DNA from: Methylorubrum aminovorans
Lineage (GTDB): Bacteria > Pseudomonadota > Alphaproteobacteria > Rhizobiales > Beijerinckiaceae
NCBI RefSeq assembly: GCF_022179725.1
Contig: NZ_BPRC01000008.1
Location: 168,670 to 232,669, forward strand
DNA: 64,000 nucleotides
Reading direction: 5' to 3'
A program made the translations under genes and the position numbers. How positions within the stretch are numbered: the stretch's first letter is position 1; each line of letters begins with the position of its first letter. Shown one piece after another: positions 8,839-17,698 of this stretch. Below the pieces are notes generated by a model. It was not told the DNA's origin. It did not search any database and saw nothing but the letters and a program-made list of their open reading frames with translations.

Positions 8839-9687
8839 GTGCCCGCAGGCCGACCCTGGGATCCGCTGGTGAACGCATCGCCCACCCTCCTGATCGCCGA
8901 CCCGGACGAGGAGACCCGGCTCGCCCTCGCCGAGGCGGTGGGCCGGCTCGATCCGGGTGCGAGGATCGTCGAGGTGGCCGATGGAAGCGCGCTGAACCGC
9001 GCGCTCGCCGGCTCCCGCATCGATCTGCTGTTCGTCGATGTGCTGCTGCCGCAGACCAACGGCGCCGACATCCGTCTCTGGCGCGAGGCGGGCAACCCGC
9101 GCGGCCTCGTCGTCCTCGTCACCGACATGCTCGCCCCCCGTTGGCCCGCCACGGCCCGACGCGTCGGCGCCTACGATGTGATCCTCAAGCCGCTGGGGGA
9201 CCTCCATATCGGCCGCCTGCTGGCCGCCCACCGGATCCTGTCGCGCTCCCTCGACTGCCTCGTCGTCGATCCGGGCCAAGCGACGCGCACGCTTGTGCGC
9301 AAACTCCTCGGGCAGAGCCATTTCTCGTTCCGCATCCGGGAGGCCGCGGGCGGACGGGAGGCGATCCGGCTCGCGGAGGGAGACCCGATCGATCTCGCCA
9401 TCATCGAGATGAGTCTGCCCGATTATCCTGCCCTCGAAGTCGCCTGCCGCATCAACGACCGCCATCCCGAGGCCCGCATCCTGATGACGGGACCGCGGAT
9501 CGAGGAGGGAGTCCAGCGCCAGCTCGCCACCTTCGGCGCCTCCGGCTTCCTGCCCAAGCCGTTCCAGTTCTTCGACATCGACAAGGCGGTGCACGAGAGC
9601 TTCGGCCTGTGGCACCCCTACCTCATCAACGCGCTCCGGCGCGAACACCGGCTCGACGTCGAGGCGGCCGTGGGGCAGGCTGTCTAG
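8839..9687 (+). CDS. tandem receiver-domain protein
   Basis: 282 aa from a GTG at 8839 (AAGAGG upstream); an alternative GTG is at 8869. Two CheY-like receiver domains are joined head to tail, at about residues 14-130 and 135-260. The first has the acidic pair (ADPDEE), LLFVDVLLPQTNG with a phospho-acceptor Asp, and a lysine in ILKPLG. The second has AIIEMSLPDYPAL, with Glu in the phospho-acceptor position, followed by LPKPFQF. A Glu there can mimic the phosphorylated state. There is no output domain, so it probably acts by protein contact in a phosphorelay. The partner kinase is not in the window. The DUF2336 gene follows 58 bases later. Confidence 0.8.
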   Translation: MPAGRPWDPLVNASPTLLIADPDEETRLALAEAVGRLDPGARIVEVADGSALNRALAGSRIDLLFVDVLLPQTNGADIRLWREAGNPRGLVVLVTDMLAPRWPATARRVGAYDVILKPLGDLHIGRLLAAHRILSRSLDCLVVDPGQATRTLVRKLLGQSHFSFRIREAAGGREAIRLAEGDPIDLAIIEMSLPDYPALEVACRINDRHPEARILMTGPRIEEGVQRQLATFGASGFLPKPFQFFDIDKAVHESFGLWHPYLINALRREHRLDVEAAVGQAV

Positions 9688-9745
9688 CGCTCTCAGAGCC
9701 GGCATCGCCCTGCTCGAAAGCGCAGACCCGCAAGCCTCGAATCCT

Positions 9746-10954
9746 GTGTCCCAGCCGAGAGCGATGCACGACCAGACGCCGGGCGACCGCCCCGGTCCAG
9801 AGCACCCCTATTCACGCGCGCGCCTTAATGACCTCGTCCGGCGCATCGAGGAGGCCTTGCGCAGCGGGGACACGGCGCTCCAGTCGAAACTCGTCCTGCA
9901 ATCGGCGGAATTGCTGACCAAGCGCTGGTCGCGTCTCCCGCCGCCGGACAAGCCGGCCTTCGACGCGATGCTCGTGACCCTGTGCGGCCAGATCGATACG
10001 GCGGCGCGCCGGGCCTTCGCCGAGCGGCTCGCCCCGTTGCGGCTCGGGCCGCCGCGCACCGCCCACGCGCTCGCTCGTGATGCCTCCGTCGCTGTCGCGG
10101 AACCGCTCCTCTCGGGCTGCTCCTGCCTCGGCGACGACCTTCTGGCCGAGGTCGCGACCTCGGGCGGCGCCGGACATCGCCGCGCCATCGCCTCACGCCC
10201 GAGCCTGCCCCCGCCCCTGACGGATCGGCTGGTGCGCCACGGCGACGGCCGCGTCGCCGTGCGGCTGCTCGACAATCCGGGCGCCCGCTTCTCCGAGTCC
10301 GGCTTCGCCGGCCTGATCGCCCATTCCGAGCGAGCGGAGGCGGTGACGCTTCGCCTCGCGCTCCGGCCGGACCTCCCAGCCCCGCACCGGCCGACGCTTC
10401 TCAAGCTCACGCGGCAACGGGCGACCGAAGCACTGGAAGCCGATCTCGGCAACGACGGGGCCGCCCGCCTGCTGGCCCAGGCGAGGGAAACCTTGGCCCG
10501 CCCGGTCGCGGAGGACCGCGTCGCGCGGTTTCGCGCCTCGCTCGAGGTCATCGGCTCCCGATTCACCGGTCCGTACCGCGGTCCGAACGCGTCTCAACTC
10601 GAACGCTGGATCACCCTGAACCGGATCGAGGACGGGCTCGCCGCAATCGCCCATGCCGCCGGCCTCCCGCTCCCCATGACAGTGGCCGCCTTCGATGCGC
10701 CCGCACCGGCAACACTCGCAGCGATCCTGCGCGGGCTCGATCATCCCTGGCCGGTACTGAAGGCGCTGCTCGTCCGACGCTTCGGCGAGACGCTTTCGCC
10801 CGCCATGGCCGACGAGATCTGGACACTGCACCGGCGCCTGCGGCCCGGCACGGCGCGCCGCCTGATCCGCTGCGCAGCGATGCCGATGGGCTGTGCGGCC
10901 TTCCTCGACGAGGCCGAGGCGGATGACGGAGCCTCGAACGGAGCCGGGCCGTAG
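9746..10954 (+). CDS. DUF2336 family protein
   Basis: 402 aa from GTG 9746; ATG 9764 is an alternative start. The whole length is helical and Leu/Ala/Arg-rich with repeat-like units (LTDRLVRHGDGRVAVRLLDN, FAGLIAHSERAEAVTLRLALRP), the pattern of DUF2336, an alphaproteobacterial family with HEAT-like character and no assigned biochemical role. No signal peptide or membrane segment. Members often lie near two-component genes, which fits the receiver protein just upstream; a signalling link is inference. Confidence 0.75.
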   Translation: MSQPRAMHDQTPGDRPGPEHPYSRARLNDLVRRIEEALRSGDTALQSKLVLQSAELLTKRWSRLPPPDKPAFDAMLVTLCGQIDTAARRAFAERLAPLRLGPPRTAHALARDASVAVAEPLLSGCSCLGDDLLAEVATSGGAGHRRAIASRPSLPPPLTDRLVRHGDGRVAVRLLDNPGARFSESGFAGLIAHSERAEAVTLRLALRPDLPAPHRPTLLKLTRQRATEALEADLGNDGAARLLAQARETLARPVAEDRVARFRASLEVIGSRFTGPYRGPNASQLERWITLNRIEDGLAAIAHAAGLPLPMTVAAFDAPAPATLAAILRGLDHPWPVLKALLVRRFGETLSPAMADEIWTLHRRLRPGTARRLIRCAAMPMGCAAFLDEAEADDGASNGAGP

Positions 10955-10963
10955 GCGGCCTGT

Positions 10964-11013
10964 AGAGCATTGTCCCGAAAAGAGGCCACCGGCTTTCGGA
11001 AGAGAGCGATCCC
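10964..11013 (+). repeat. dispersed repeat family, copy A
   Basis: AGAGCATTGTCCCGAAAAG, then GGCCACCGGCTTTCGGAAGA, then GAGCGATCCC. Internal inverted segments (CCGAAAA / TTTCGG) give it hairpin potential. Related copies lie at 11826-11874, 19231-19278 and 49080-49123. It sits just after the DUF2336 gene. Confidence 0.65.
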
Positions 11014-11165
11014 GAAATAAAAGCCTCGAGCGGAAAAAGCGGCGATGACGCGCCGGGCGCCCTATGGAACGGCGAGACGACATCGCAGCGAGAAGGGCCT
11101 GGGATGAGGAACAGATCGCGGTCGGATCGCTGCAGCCCTCGGCGTGGCCGAGGAGGTTCGGACGC

Positions 11166-12473
11166 GTGAACGGCTACGAGCCCACCCCCCATTCGACGTC
11201 CGTATCCGATCGGAGCGAGCCTGGCTGGGCGGCGCAGCTCGCGCCGTTCTTCGGCCTCTACATCACCTTCGGCACCACGCTGGGCTTCCTCGTCAGCGGC
11301 GCGCCGCTGATCCTGCGGGCCCGCGGCATCGATCTCGCCGAGGTCGGCGTTCTCCAGCTCATCAACCTGCCGGTCGGGCTCACCTTCCTCTGGGCGATGC
11401 TCGTGGACCGCCTCCGCCTGCCGGGCCTGCCGCACCGTCTCGGCTGGATCGTGCTGATGCAGGGAGCGGCCATCGCCCTCCTCATCGTGCTGAGCCGAGG
11501 TGAGGCGTGGCCGCTGCCGGCCCTGTTCGGGCTCGCGCTCGCCACCTGCTTCTGCGTCGCCACCATGGACATCGCGCTCGAAGCCCTCGTGGTCGAGACG
11601 GTCGGTCCGGAGCGGCGCCCCTACATTGCCTCGGCGAAACTCTGCGGCGCCTCGCTCGGCGGCCTGTTCGGGGCCGGGGTGCTGATTGCCGAGTACGACC
11701 GGCTCGGTTGGCAGAACGCCGTGATCGCGGTGGCGATCTTGAACGGGCTCTGCCTGCTGCCGATGCTGCGCTATCCCGAGCGGGCCCTGCGCCGCCCCTC
11801 AGCCGAGTCGCCGCGCGGTGCCCCGAAGCATCGTCGCGAAGGGCGGCGACTGGCTTTCGGAAAAAGACGAGGCCAGAGCGGAGAGCTCGGCCGCCTGCGC
11901 CTGCTCGGCGGGCGCGTGCTGGTGCTCGGCCTCTACTTCGCGGCGATGTTCGCGCTGACCGGCTCGAACAACCTCGCCCTGCTCGATCTCGGCGTACCCC
12001 TCGGCGAGGTCGGGCTCGTGACCGGCGGGCTCGCCTCGGGCATCAACCTCGTCATGGCGCTGGTCTCCGGCTACCTCGTGCGCCGCGTCGGCACGCTGCC
12101 GCTCATCACCGTCTCCGCCCTCGGCGTCGCGGCCTCGGGCGGGCTCATGCTGTGGGCGAGCGCGACCGCCGCGCCGAATCTCGGCCTCGCGGCCGCAATC
12201 CTCGGCATCCTGTGCGGCGGCGGCCTCGGCGTGCCGGTCTTCAACATGATCTACCGCTGGGCCCAGGGCCCGCAGCCCGCCACCGATTATGCGCTCCTGT
12301 TCGGCGCCGCCTTCTTCGCCGCCATGCCGCTGCGGGTTGGGGCGCCGGCGCTCGCCGGGGCGGTCGGCTGGCCCGCCTACTTCGCTCTCGCGGTGCCGCT
12401 CTACGCCCTCGCCGTGCTGCTCCTGCGCGGCGCGATCGCGCGGACGCTGGCGGCCGACCGCGCGCCTTCGTGA
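11166..12473 (+). CDS. MFS transporter
   Basis: 435 aa from GTG 11166, which has GAGGAGG about 12 bases upstream; an in-frame ATG at 11064 would add 34 residues with no membrane character. Twelve predicted membrane helices in two halves, starting with LAPFFGLYITFGTTLGFLVS. It resembles the AmpG/PAT-like branch of the major facilitator superfamily (GAPLILRARGIDLAEVG; DIALEALVVET), but the substrate is unknown. The central cytoplasmic loop (about residues 221-240, KHRREGRRLAFGKRRGQS) is encoded by a copy of the dispersed repeat (11826-11874), so the loop sequence is probably repeat-derived. The ABC exporter gene follows 98 bases later. Confidence 0.85.
   Translation: MNGYEPTPHSTSVSDRSEPGWAAQLAPFFGLYITFGTTLGFLVSGAPLILRARGIDLAEVGVLQLINLPVGLTFLWAMLVDRLRLPGLPHRLGWIVLMQGAAIALLIVLSRGEAWPLPALFGLALATCFCVATMDIALEALVVETVGPERRPYIASAKLCGASLGGLFGAGVLIAEYDRLGWQNAVIAVAILNGLCLLPMLRYPERALRRPSAESPRGAPKHRREGRRLAFGKRRGQSGELGRLRLLGGRVLVLGLYFAAMFALTGSNNLALLDLGVPLGEVGLVTGGLASGINLVMALVSGYLVRRVGTLPLITVSALGVAASGGLMLWASATAAPNLGLAAAILGILCGGGLGVPVFNMIYRWAQGPQPATDYALLFGAAFFAAMPLRVGAPALAGAVGWPAYFALAVPLYALAVLLLRGAIARTLAADRAPS
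11826..11874 (+). repeat. dispersed repeat family, copy B, inside the MFS gene
   Basis: AAGCATCGTCGCGAAGGGC, then GGCGACTGGCTTTCGGAA, then AAAGACGAGGCC. It aligns end to end with copy A and is translated in frame as the basic central loop of the transporter. Confidence 0.65.
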
Positions 12474-12571
12474 GGGCCGCCCCGCGTCGCGGGTGCTGGC
12501 GCTTCGCCGCACCCTCGCCTATGCGCCGGACTTGCCCTCTTCCGGGCCGAAACACCCGTCACAGCCGCGCC

Positions 12572-14320
12572 ATGCTGAAGGCCTTTCTCGCCTATTACCG
12601 GCCGCACCGGACGCTGTTCCTGGTGGATTTCGGCTGCGCCGTGCTCTCGGGCCTGCTCGAACTCGGCTTTCCGCTCGCGGTCAAAGCCTTCGTCGATCGG
12701 CTGCTGCCGCAGCAGGACTGGAGCCTGATCCTGCTTGCGGCGGCCGGGCTGACGCTCCTCTATGTCGCCAATGCCGGCCTGATGGTGGTGGTGACCTATT
12801 GGGGGCACCTGCTCGGGATCAACATCGAGACCGAGATGCGGGCGCGCGCCTTCGAGCACCTGCAGAAGCTCTCGTTCCGCTTCTTCGACGGACAGAAGAC
12901 CGGCCATCTCGTCGCCCGCGTCACCAAGGATCTGGAGGAGATCGGCGAGGTCGCCCATCACGGCCCCGAGGACGTGTTCATCGCCGCCATGACGCTGGTG
13001 GGCGCCTTCGTGCTGATGTTCCTCGTCCATCCGCCGCTGGCGCTGATGACGCTGGCGATCCTGCCTCTGATCGCCTTCGTTGTCATCCGCTACGGCGGGC
13101 GCATGACGCGCAACTGGCAGGCGCAGTACGGGCGCGTCGGCGCCTTCAACGCCCGCATCGAGGAGAATGTCGGCGGCATCCGCGTGGTGAAGGCCTTCGC
13201 CAACGAGGCGCACGAGCGGGCGTTGTTCGCCTCCGACAACCTGAAATACCGCACCACCAAGCTCGAAGCCTATCGCCTCATGGCCGGTGCTCTGTCGATC
13301 AACTATCTGGGCCTGCGCCTCGTGCAGATCGTGGTTCTGCTCGGCGGCGCCGCCTTCGTGGTGCGCGGTGATCTCAGCGCCGGCGGCTTCGTCGGCTTCC
13401 TGCTGCTGGTGGGCGTGTTCTACCGGCCGCTGGAAAAGATCGGAGCGGTGATCGAGACCTATCCGAAGGGCATCGCCGGCTTTCGCCGCTATCAGGAACT
13501 GCTCGCCACCGAGCCCGACATCGCCGACCGGCCGGGCGCGATCCCGGCCCCGCCGCTCAGAGGCGAGATCCGGTTCGAGAGCGTGCGCTTCGGCTACAGC
13601 CCGGACCGGCCGGTGCTCGACGGTGTCGATCTGACGATCCGCGCGGGCGAGACGGTGGCCTTCGTCGGCCCGTCGGGGGCCGGCAAGACCACGCTCCTCT
13701 CGCTGATCCCGCGCTTCTACGAGGCGGAAGCCGGCCGCATCACCATCGACGGCCACGACATCCGCGACCTGACGCTGGCCTCGCTGCGCGGGCAGATCGG
13801 CATCGTGCAACAGGACGTGTTCCTGTTCGCCGGCACGATCCGCGAGAACATCGCCTACGGCCGCCTTGACGCGAGCGAGACCGAGATTCTCGATGCTGCC
13901 GCCCGCGCCCGGCTCGATCGCCTGATCGCATCGCTCCCCGAGGGACTCGACACGGTGATCGGCGAGCGCGGGGTGAAGCTCTCGGGCGGGCAGAAGCAAC
14001 GGTTGGCGATCGCCCGCGCCTTCCTCAAGAACCCGCCGATCCTGATCCTCGACGAGGCGACCTCGGCGCTCGATACCGAGACCGAGCGCGAAATCCAGGC
14101 CTCACTGACCGAGCTGGCGGAGGGGCGCACGACCCTGGTGATCGCCCATCGCCTGGCTACGATCCGCCACGCCGACCGCATCGTGGTGGTGGCCGAGAAC
14201 GGCATCGCCGAGCAGGGCCGCCACGACGCGCTGCTGGCACGCGACGGGTACTACCGGCGCCTGCACGCAGCGCAGGTGGAGGATTCTCTTTCGGACCGGC
14301 CGCGCACGGCGGCGGAGTGA
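12572..14320 (+). CDS. MsbA-type ABC exporter, fused permease and ATPase
   Basis: 582 aa from ATG 12572. Half-transporter that works as a homodimer. The N-terminal six-helix permease occupies residues ~15-310. The ATPase domain follows, with Walker A GPSGAGKTTLL (~370), Q-loop VQQDVF, signature LSGGQKQR (~472), Walker B ILILDEATSALD (~495) and switch IAHRL. The LPLLPQ-DWS and FEHLQKLSFRFFDGQKTG segments are typical of lipid A/multidrug exporters of the MsbA/BmrA branch. The cargo is not evident. A convergent hairpin separates it from gmk. Confidence 0.9.
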   Translation: MLKAFLAYYRPHRTLFLVDFGCAVLSGLLELGFPLAVKAFVDRLLPQQDWSLILLAAAGLTLLYVANAGLMVVVTYWGHLLGINIETEMRARAFEHLQKLSFRFFDGQKTGHLVARVTKDLEEIGEVAHHGPEDVFIAAMTLVGAFVLMFLVHPPLALMTLAILPLIAFVVIRYGGRMTRNWQAQYGRVGAFNARIEENVGGIRVVKAFANEAHERALFASDNLKYRTTKLEAYRLMAGALSINYLGLRLVQIVVLLGGAAFVVRGDLSAGGFVGFLLLVGVFYRPLEKIGAVIETYPKGIAGFRRYQELLATEPDIADRPGAIPAPPLRGEIRFESVRFGYSPDRPVLDGVDLTIRAGETVAFVGPSGAGKTTLLSLIPRFYEAEAGRITIDGHDIRDLTLASLRGQIGIVQQDVFLFAGTIRENIAYGRLDASETEILDAAARARLDRLIASLPEGLDTVIGERGVKLSGGQKQRLAIARAFLKNPPILILDEATSALDTETEREIQASLTELAEGRTTLVIAHRLATIRHADRIVVVAENGIAEQGRHDALLARDGYYRRLHAAQVEDSLSDRPRTAAE

Positions 14321-14330
14321 GGCCTGGAAT

Positions 14331-14352
14331 CCCCTCCCCTTGTGGGGAGGAG
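14331..14352. terminator. C/G-rich hairpin between convergent genes
   Basis: CCTCCCC (14333-14339), TTGT loop, GGGGAGG (14344-14350), between the ABC exporter and gmk, which converge. The same kind of pyrimidine-arm hairpin recurs at 45065 and 57805. Confidence 0.5.
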
Positions 14353-14360
14353 AGATCAGT

Positions 14361-15029
<669 letters not shown>

Positions 15030-15063
15030 CGGCCGTTCACTCCGCTGCCCACGTTCGGCGTCC

Positions 15064-15948
15064 TCACTCGACGTTCTGCACCTGCTCGCGGAATTGCTCC
15101 ACCACGGCCTTCAAGTCGAGTCCGATCCGCGACAGGGTGATGTCGCCGGCCTTGGCGCACAGCGTATTCGCCTCGCGGCCGAGTTCCTGAGCCAGGAAAT
15201 CGAGCCGCCGCCCGATCGCACCGCCCTCGATCAGCAGCTCGCCCACCGCGTCGAGGTGGGCGCGCAGGCGGTCGAGTTCCTCGCGCACATCCGCCTTCGC
15301 GGCGAGCAGCACAGCCTCCTGATGCAGGCGGTCGGGGTCGAGTCCCCCGGCGCCGGCGAGCGCAGCCACCGACTCCGCGAGCCGGGCGCGCACCGCCTCG
15401 GGTCGGCGGGCGGGGCAGTCCTGTGCGGCCTGGGTCAGGCGGGCGATGTCGGCGATCTGTTCGCTGAGGATCGCGTGCAGCCGCGCTCCTTCCGCGCGCC
15501 GGGCCGTGACGAGGTCGGCGACGAGGCTGTCGATGCCCGCGGCGAGTTCCCGGTTCAGCGCCTCCGGGTCGGCCCCGGCCTCGCTCTCCGTCTCCACGAC
15601 GCCGCGCACGGAGAGCAGCCCGTCGAGCGTCGCCGGACCGACGCCGGCGGGGCGCGGCACGCGGGCGACCGCCGCCGCGAGACTTGCCAGCAGGCTCTCG
15701 TCGATGCGCACCCGTGCGGCCGCCTCGGGCCGCGTCAGCGTCAGATTGAGCTGGCACTGGCCGCGGGCGAGCGCCTTGGAGAGGGCCGCGCGGGCCGCCT
15801 CGCCGGCCGCATCGAAGCCGTTCGGCACGCGCACGCGGATATCGAGCCCGCGCCCGTTCACGGTGCGGATCTCCCACAGCCACTGCACCGCGCCGGTCGT
15901 GCCGGCGGAACGGGCGAAACCCGTCATGCTCGCGATGGCTTTGGCCAC
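15064..15948 (-). CDS. yicC: YicC-family endoribonuclease
   Basis: 294 aa from GTG 15948, preceded by GGGGAGCG; ATG 15927 (MTGFARS) is a shorter alternative, and a 5' extension to 16056 is unlikely. N-terminal YicC-like domain starts SMTGFARSAG and includes WEIRTVNGRGLDIRVRVP; the C-terminal DUF1732 domain includes REELDRLRAHLDAV and FLAQELGREANTLCAKAGD. E. coli YicC has been reported as an RNase that promotes decay of a small RNA; the same activity here is inference. Operon with gmk. Confidence 0.9.
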   Translation of the reverse strand: MAKAIASMTGFARSAGTTGAVQWLWEIRTVNGRGLDIRVRVPNGFDAAGEAARAALSKALARGQCQLNLTLTRPEAAARVRIDESLLASLAAAVARVPRPAGVGPATLDGLLSVRGVVETESEAGADPEALNRELAAGIDSLVADLVTARRAEGARLHAILSEQIADIARLTQAAQDCPARRPEAVRARLAESVAALAGAGGLDPDRLHQEAVLLAAKADVREELDRLRAHLDAVGELLIEGGAIGRRLDFLAQELGREANTLCAKAGDITLSRIGLDLKAVVEQFREQVQNVE

Positions 15949-16287
15949 GGTCGGTCGCTCCCCGCTCGTCCTCTCCGGCGCTCGGCCGCCCGAAGCGGGG
16001 AACGACTGCGGAGACGGTCGGTTTGTCGGATACGCGCTTTCCGCGGACAAGTGCAATGCGGTGGTCGGCGAACGCGGCAGCCGGTGTCGGAACCCGGCGG
16101 AAGGGTGCGGCGCAGCAAGTACCGCTCAATTTTAACCTGCCCAAAAAATGCACACGGCGCTTAATGATGCAGACGCTTAGTGCCGAAGCAGGCACGAATA
16201 CTGTGCATCAGCTTGACGCTTATTGATTGTCTTCCTAACTTCCGAGTCGATCAAACGGGCACCGAACATTCGAGCGGGGACCGATCC
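15949..16287. other. intergenic region upstream of yicC and of the 181-aa unknown
   Basis: 339 bases between divergent genes. From 16130 it turns AT-richer and carries nested inverted repeats: GATGCA (16166-16171) with TGCATC (16204-16209), enclosing GTGCC (16180-16184) with GGCAC (16191-16195). These could be an operator or leader hairpin for the plus-strand gene. No protein gene seen. Confidence 0.45.
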
Positions 16288-16833
16288 ATGACAAACCCCT
16301 TCGACATCAAGAATCGTTTCCGGGCACGCTTGCGTGCGGCCGACGCGCAGAAGCATCGCATCCGCGCCAAGCTCCTGCAGGACGGCACCCGGGCGCTGGC
16401 TCCGATCACCGAGGCGCTGCATCTGATGGCCGAGGTGCTGGAGGAGGACGGGATTGAGCACGGCCGCATCGATTGTCCCGTGCCCGAGGTGGACCGCGAC
16501 GACTTCGTCGGCTTCACGGCGACGCTGCACAACGGCGCCGATCAGGAGCATCGGATTACCGTGAAGTACGGGCCCGTGCTGGGCGGACGCAACTTCATCG
16601 CGGTGACCGGGCTGGGGGCGGAGTACAACGAGCGGCTCCTCACCCTGGCCAGCAATGCCGCGCCGACGCTGGGCCGCTCGGTCGGCAACGACGTGCATGT
16701 CGAGGCGGATCGCGGCGGCGATCTCGCCGAGATCCTGCGCGAGATGGTCGAGGACTTCTTCGCCGGCCACAGCGAGCCGCCGATCCGCACCGGAACCTCC
16801 GAGGCGCGAGGCCGTCTGGCGCTGGTTCAATAA
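16288..16833 (+). CDS. protein of unknown function
   Basis: 181 aa from ATG 16288, preceded by AGCGGGGA; a longer frame from 16180 starts inside the inverted repeats and is unlikely. Soluble, acidic, no signal peptide. The N-terminus is basic (NPFDIKNRFRARLRAADAQ), the middle has a beta-rich stretch (FVGFTATLHNGADQEHRITV) and a GGRNFIAVTGLG segment, and the end is acidic and helical (LAEILREMVEDFF). I do not recognise a family. It is followed 3 bases later by another unknown gene, suggesting translational coupling. Confidence 0.7.
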   Translation: MTNPFDIKNRFRARLRAADAQKHRIRAKLLQDGTRALAPITEALHLMAEVLEEDGIEHGRIDCPVPEVDRDDFVGFTATLHNGADQEHRITVKYGPVLGGRNFIAVTGLGAEYNERLLTLASNAAPTLGRSVGNDVHVEADRGGDLAEILREMVEDFFAGHSEPPIRTGTSEARGRLALVQ

Positions 16834-16836
16834 TCC

Positions 16837-17253
16837 TTGCCGACAGCCGAGGAGCGCGCAATCATCGACGGAATCGCCGCGAATGAGGCGAGGATTCGAG
16901 CGCGGCTGGGAGCGATGGACGCCATCGATGGCGGTGAGTGCGACGAAGACTGGGATCAGGATCTCGCCGACGATCTGATCGGATCAACCCTCCTCGTCGG
17001 CCTGACCTATGTCGACCCCGAGGGCGCCTTGCTCGGCCGGCGTCAGGTTTTCGGGATCGTCGAGACCGTGGATGCCCGAACCGGCATCGTCATCCGGACC
17101 GGAGACGAGGGTGAGCCCTTCACGGTCGCCCCCCTGCTCGACGCGATCGAGGTGGGGGAGCCGGGTCTCTATCAACTGGCGGATCAGGACCGGGTCGTCG
17201 AGAACCCGGATTTCACGGCGCTCTTCACCGTCACCGAATCGCGCCGGAACTGA
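16837..17253 (+). CDS. small acidic protein of unknown function
   Basis: 138 aa if translation begins at the TTG at 16837; an in-frame ATG at 16918 would give about 111 aa. The protein is strongly acidic (ECDEDWDQDLADD) with a beta-rich core (GSTLLVGLTYVDPEGALLGRRQVFGIVETV) that looks like a small barrel. No recognised domain. Its nearly abutting position after the 181-aa gene suggests that the two are translated together and may function together. Confidence 0.6.
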   Translation: MPTAEERAIIDGIAANEARIRARLGAMDAIDGGECDEDWDQDLADDLIGSTLLVGLTYVDPEGALLGRRQVFGIVETVDARTGIVIRTGDEGEPFTVAPLLDAIEVGEPGLYQLADQDRVVENPDFTALFTVTESRRN

Positions 17254-17263
17254 CACCCTTTCC

Positions 17264-17476
17264 TTACGGATCGAGACGGCGGGCGCGGGCGGCGCGGGCC
17301 ATGGCGATGAGTTCGTTGGCGGTGAAGCTGCGCGGCGGGCGCGTCTCGGAGTCGATCGGATGCATCTCGACCGGCCGCCGTTCCAGCGGGGACAGAACTG
17401 TGGACGGCACGCCGGGATTCCAGCCCGGCCAGAGACTGCGAATCCGAGAACGCTTCCTGGTTGCCGATACCGCCAT
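17264..17476 (-). CDS. small basic hypothetical protein
   Basis: 70 aa. The ATG at 17474-17476 has a very good ribosome site (GGAGG, five bases of spacing), which is the main reason to believe it. Arg/Pro-rich; the C-terminal half reads RSFTANELIAMARAARARRL and is likely helical. It converges on the acidic protein gene. No family recognised. Confidence 0.5.
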   Translation of the reverse strand: MAVSATRKRSRIRSLWPGWNPGVPSTVLSPLERRPVEMHPIDSETRPPRSFTANELIAMARAARARRLDP

Positions 17477-17629
17477 GCCGCCTCCGAAGCCGATCGCTTA
17501 AGAGGATGATAACCAAGCCTGGGCGCGAGAAACATTCTTGACGCCCGCCGATGTGGTGCTTCGCCGATTCTTTTGTCGGCTCCGCGTCGCGGTGGAGCGG
17601 GGCCCGCTGCAGAAGAATGCGCGCCTACG

Positions 17630-17668
17630 AAAAAGGGCGGGCGCGATCCTGCACGATCGCGCCCGCCC
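17630..17668 (-). terminator. intrinsic terminator of the DAHP synthase gene
   Basis: Perfect 14-bp inverted repeat GGGCGGGCGCGATC / GATCGCGCCCGCCC with a six-base loop. On the minus strand it is followed by TTTTT (17634-17630). It lies 30 bases after the aroG-type stop codon. Confidence 0.92.
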
Positions 17669-17698
17669 CCCTCCTGTTCAGGGTCGATCGCCTTGAGG

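Noticed and set aside
11507..14320. 937-aa frame starting inside the MFS gene
   Set aside because: Only the part from 12572 is the ABC exporter; the first ~355 codons are an out-of-frame shadow of the MFS gene.
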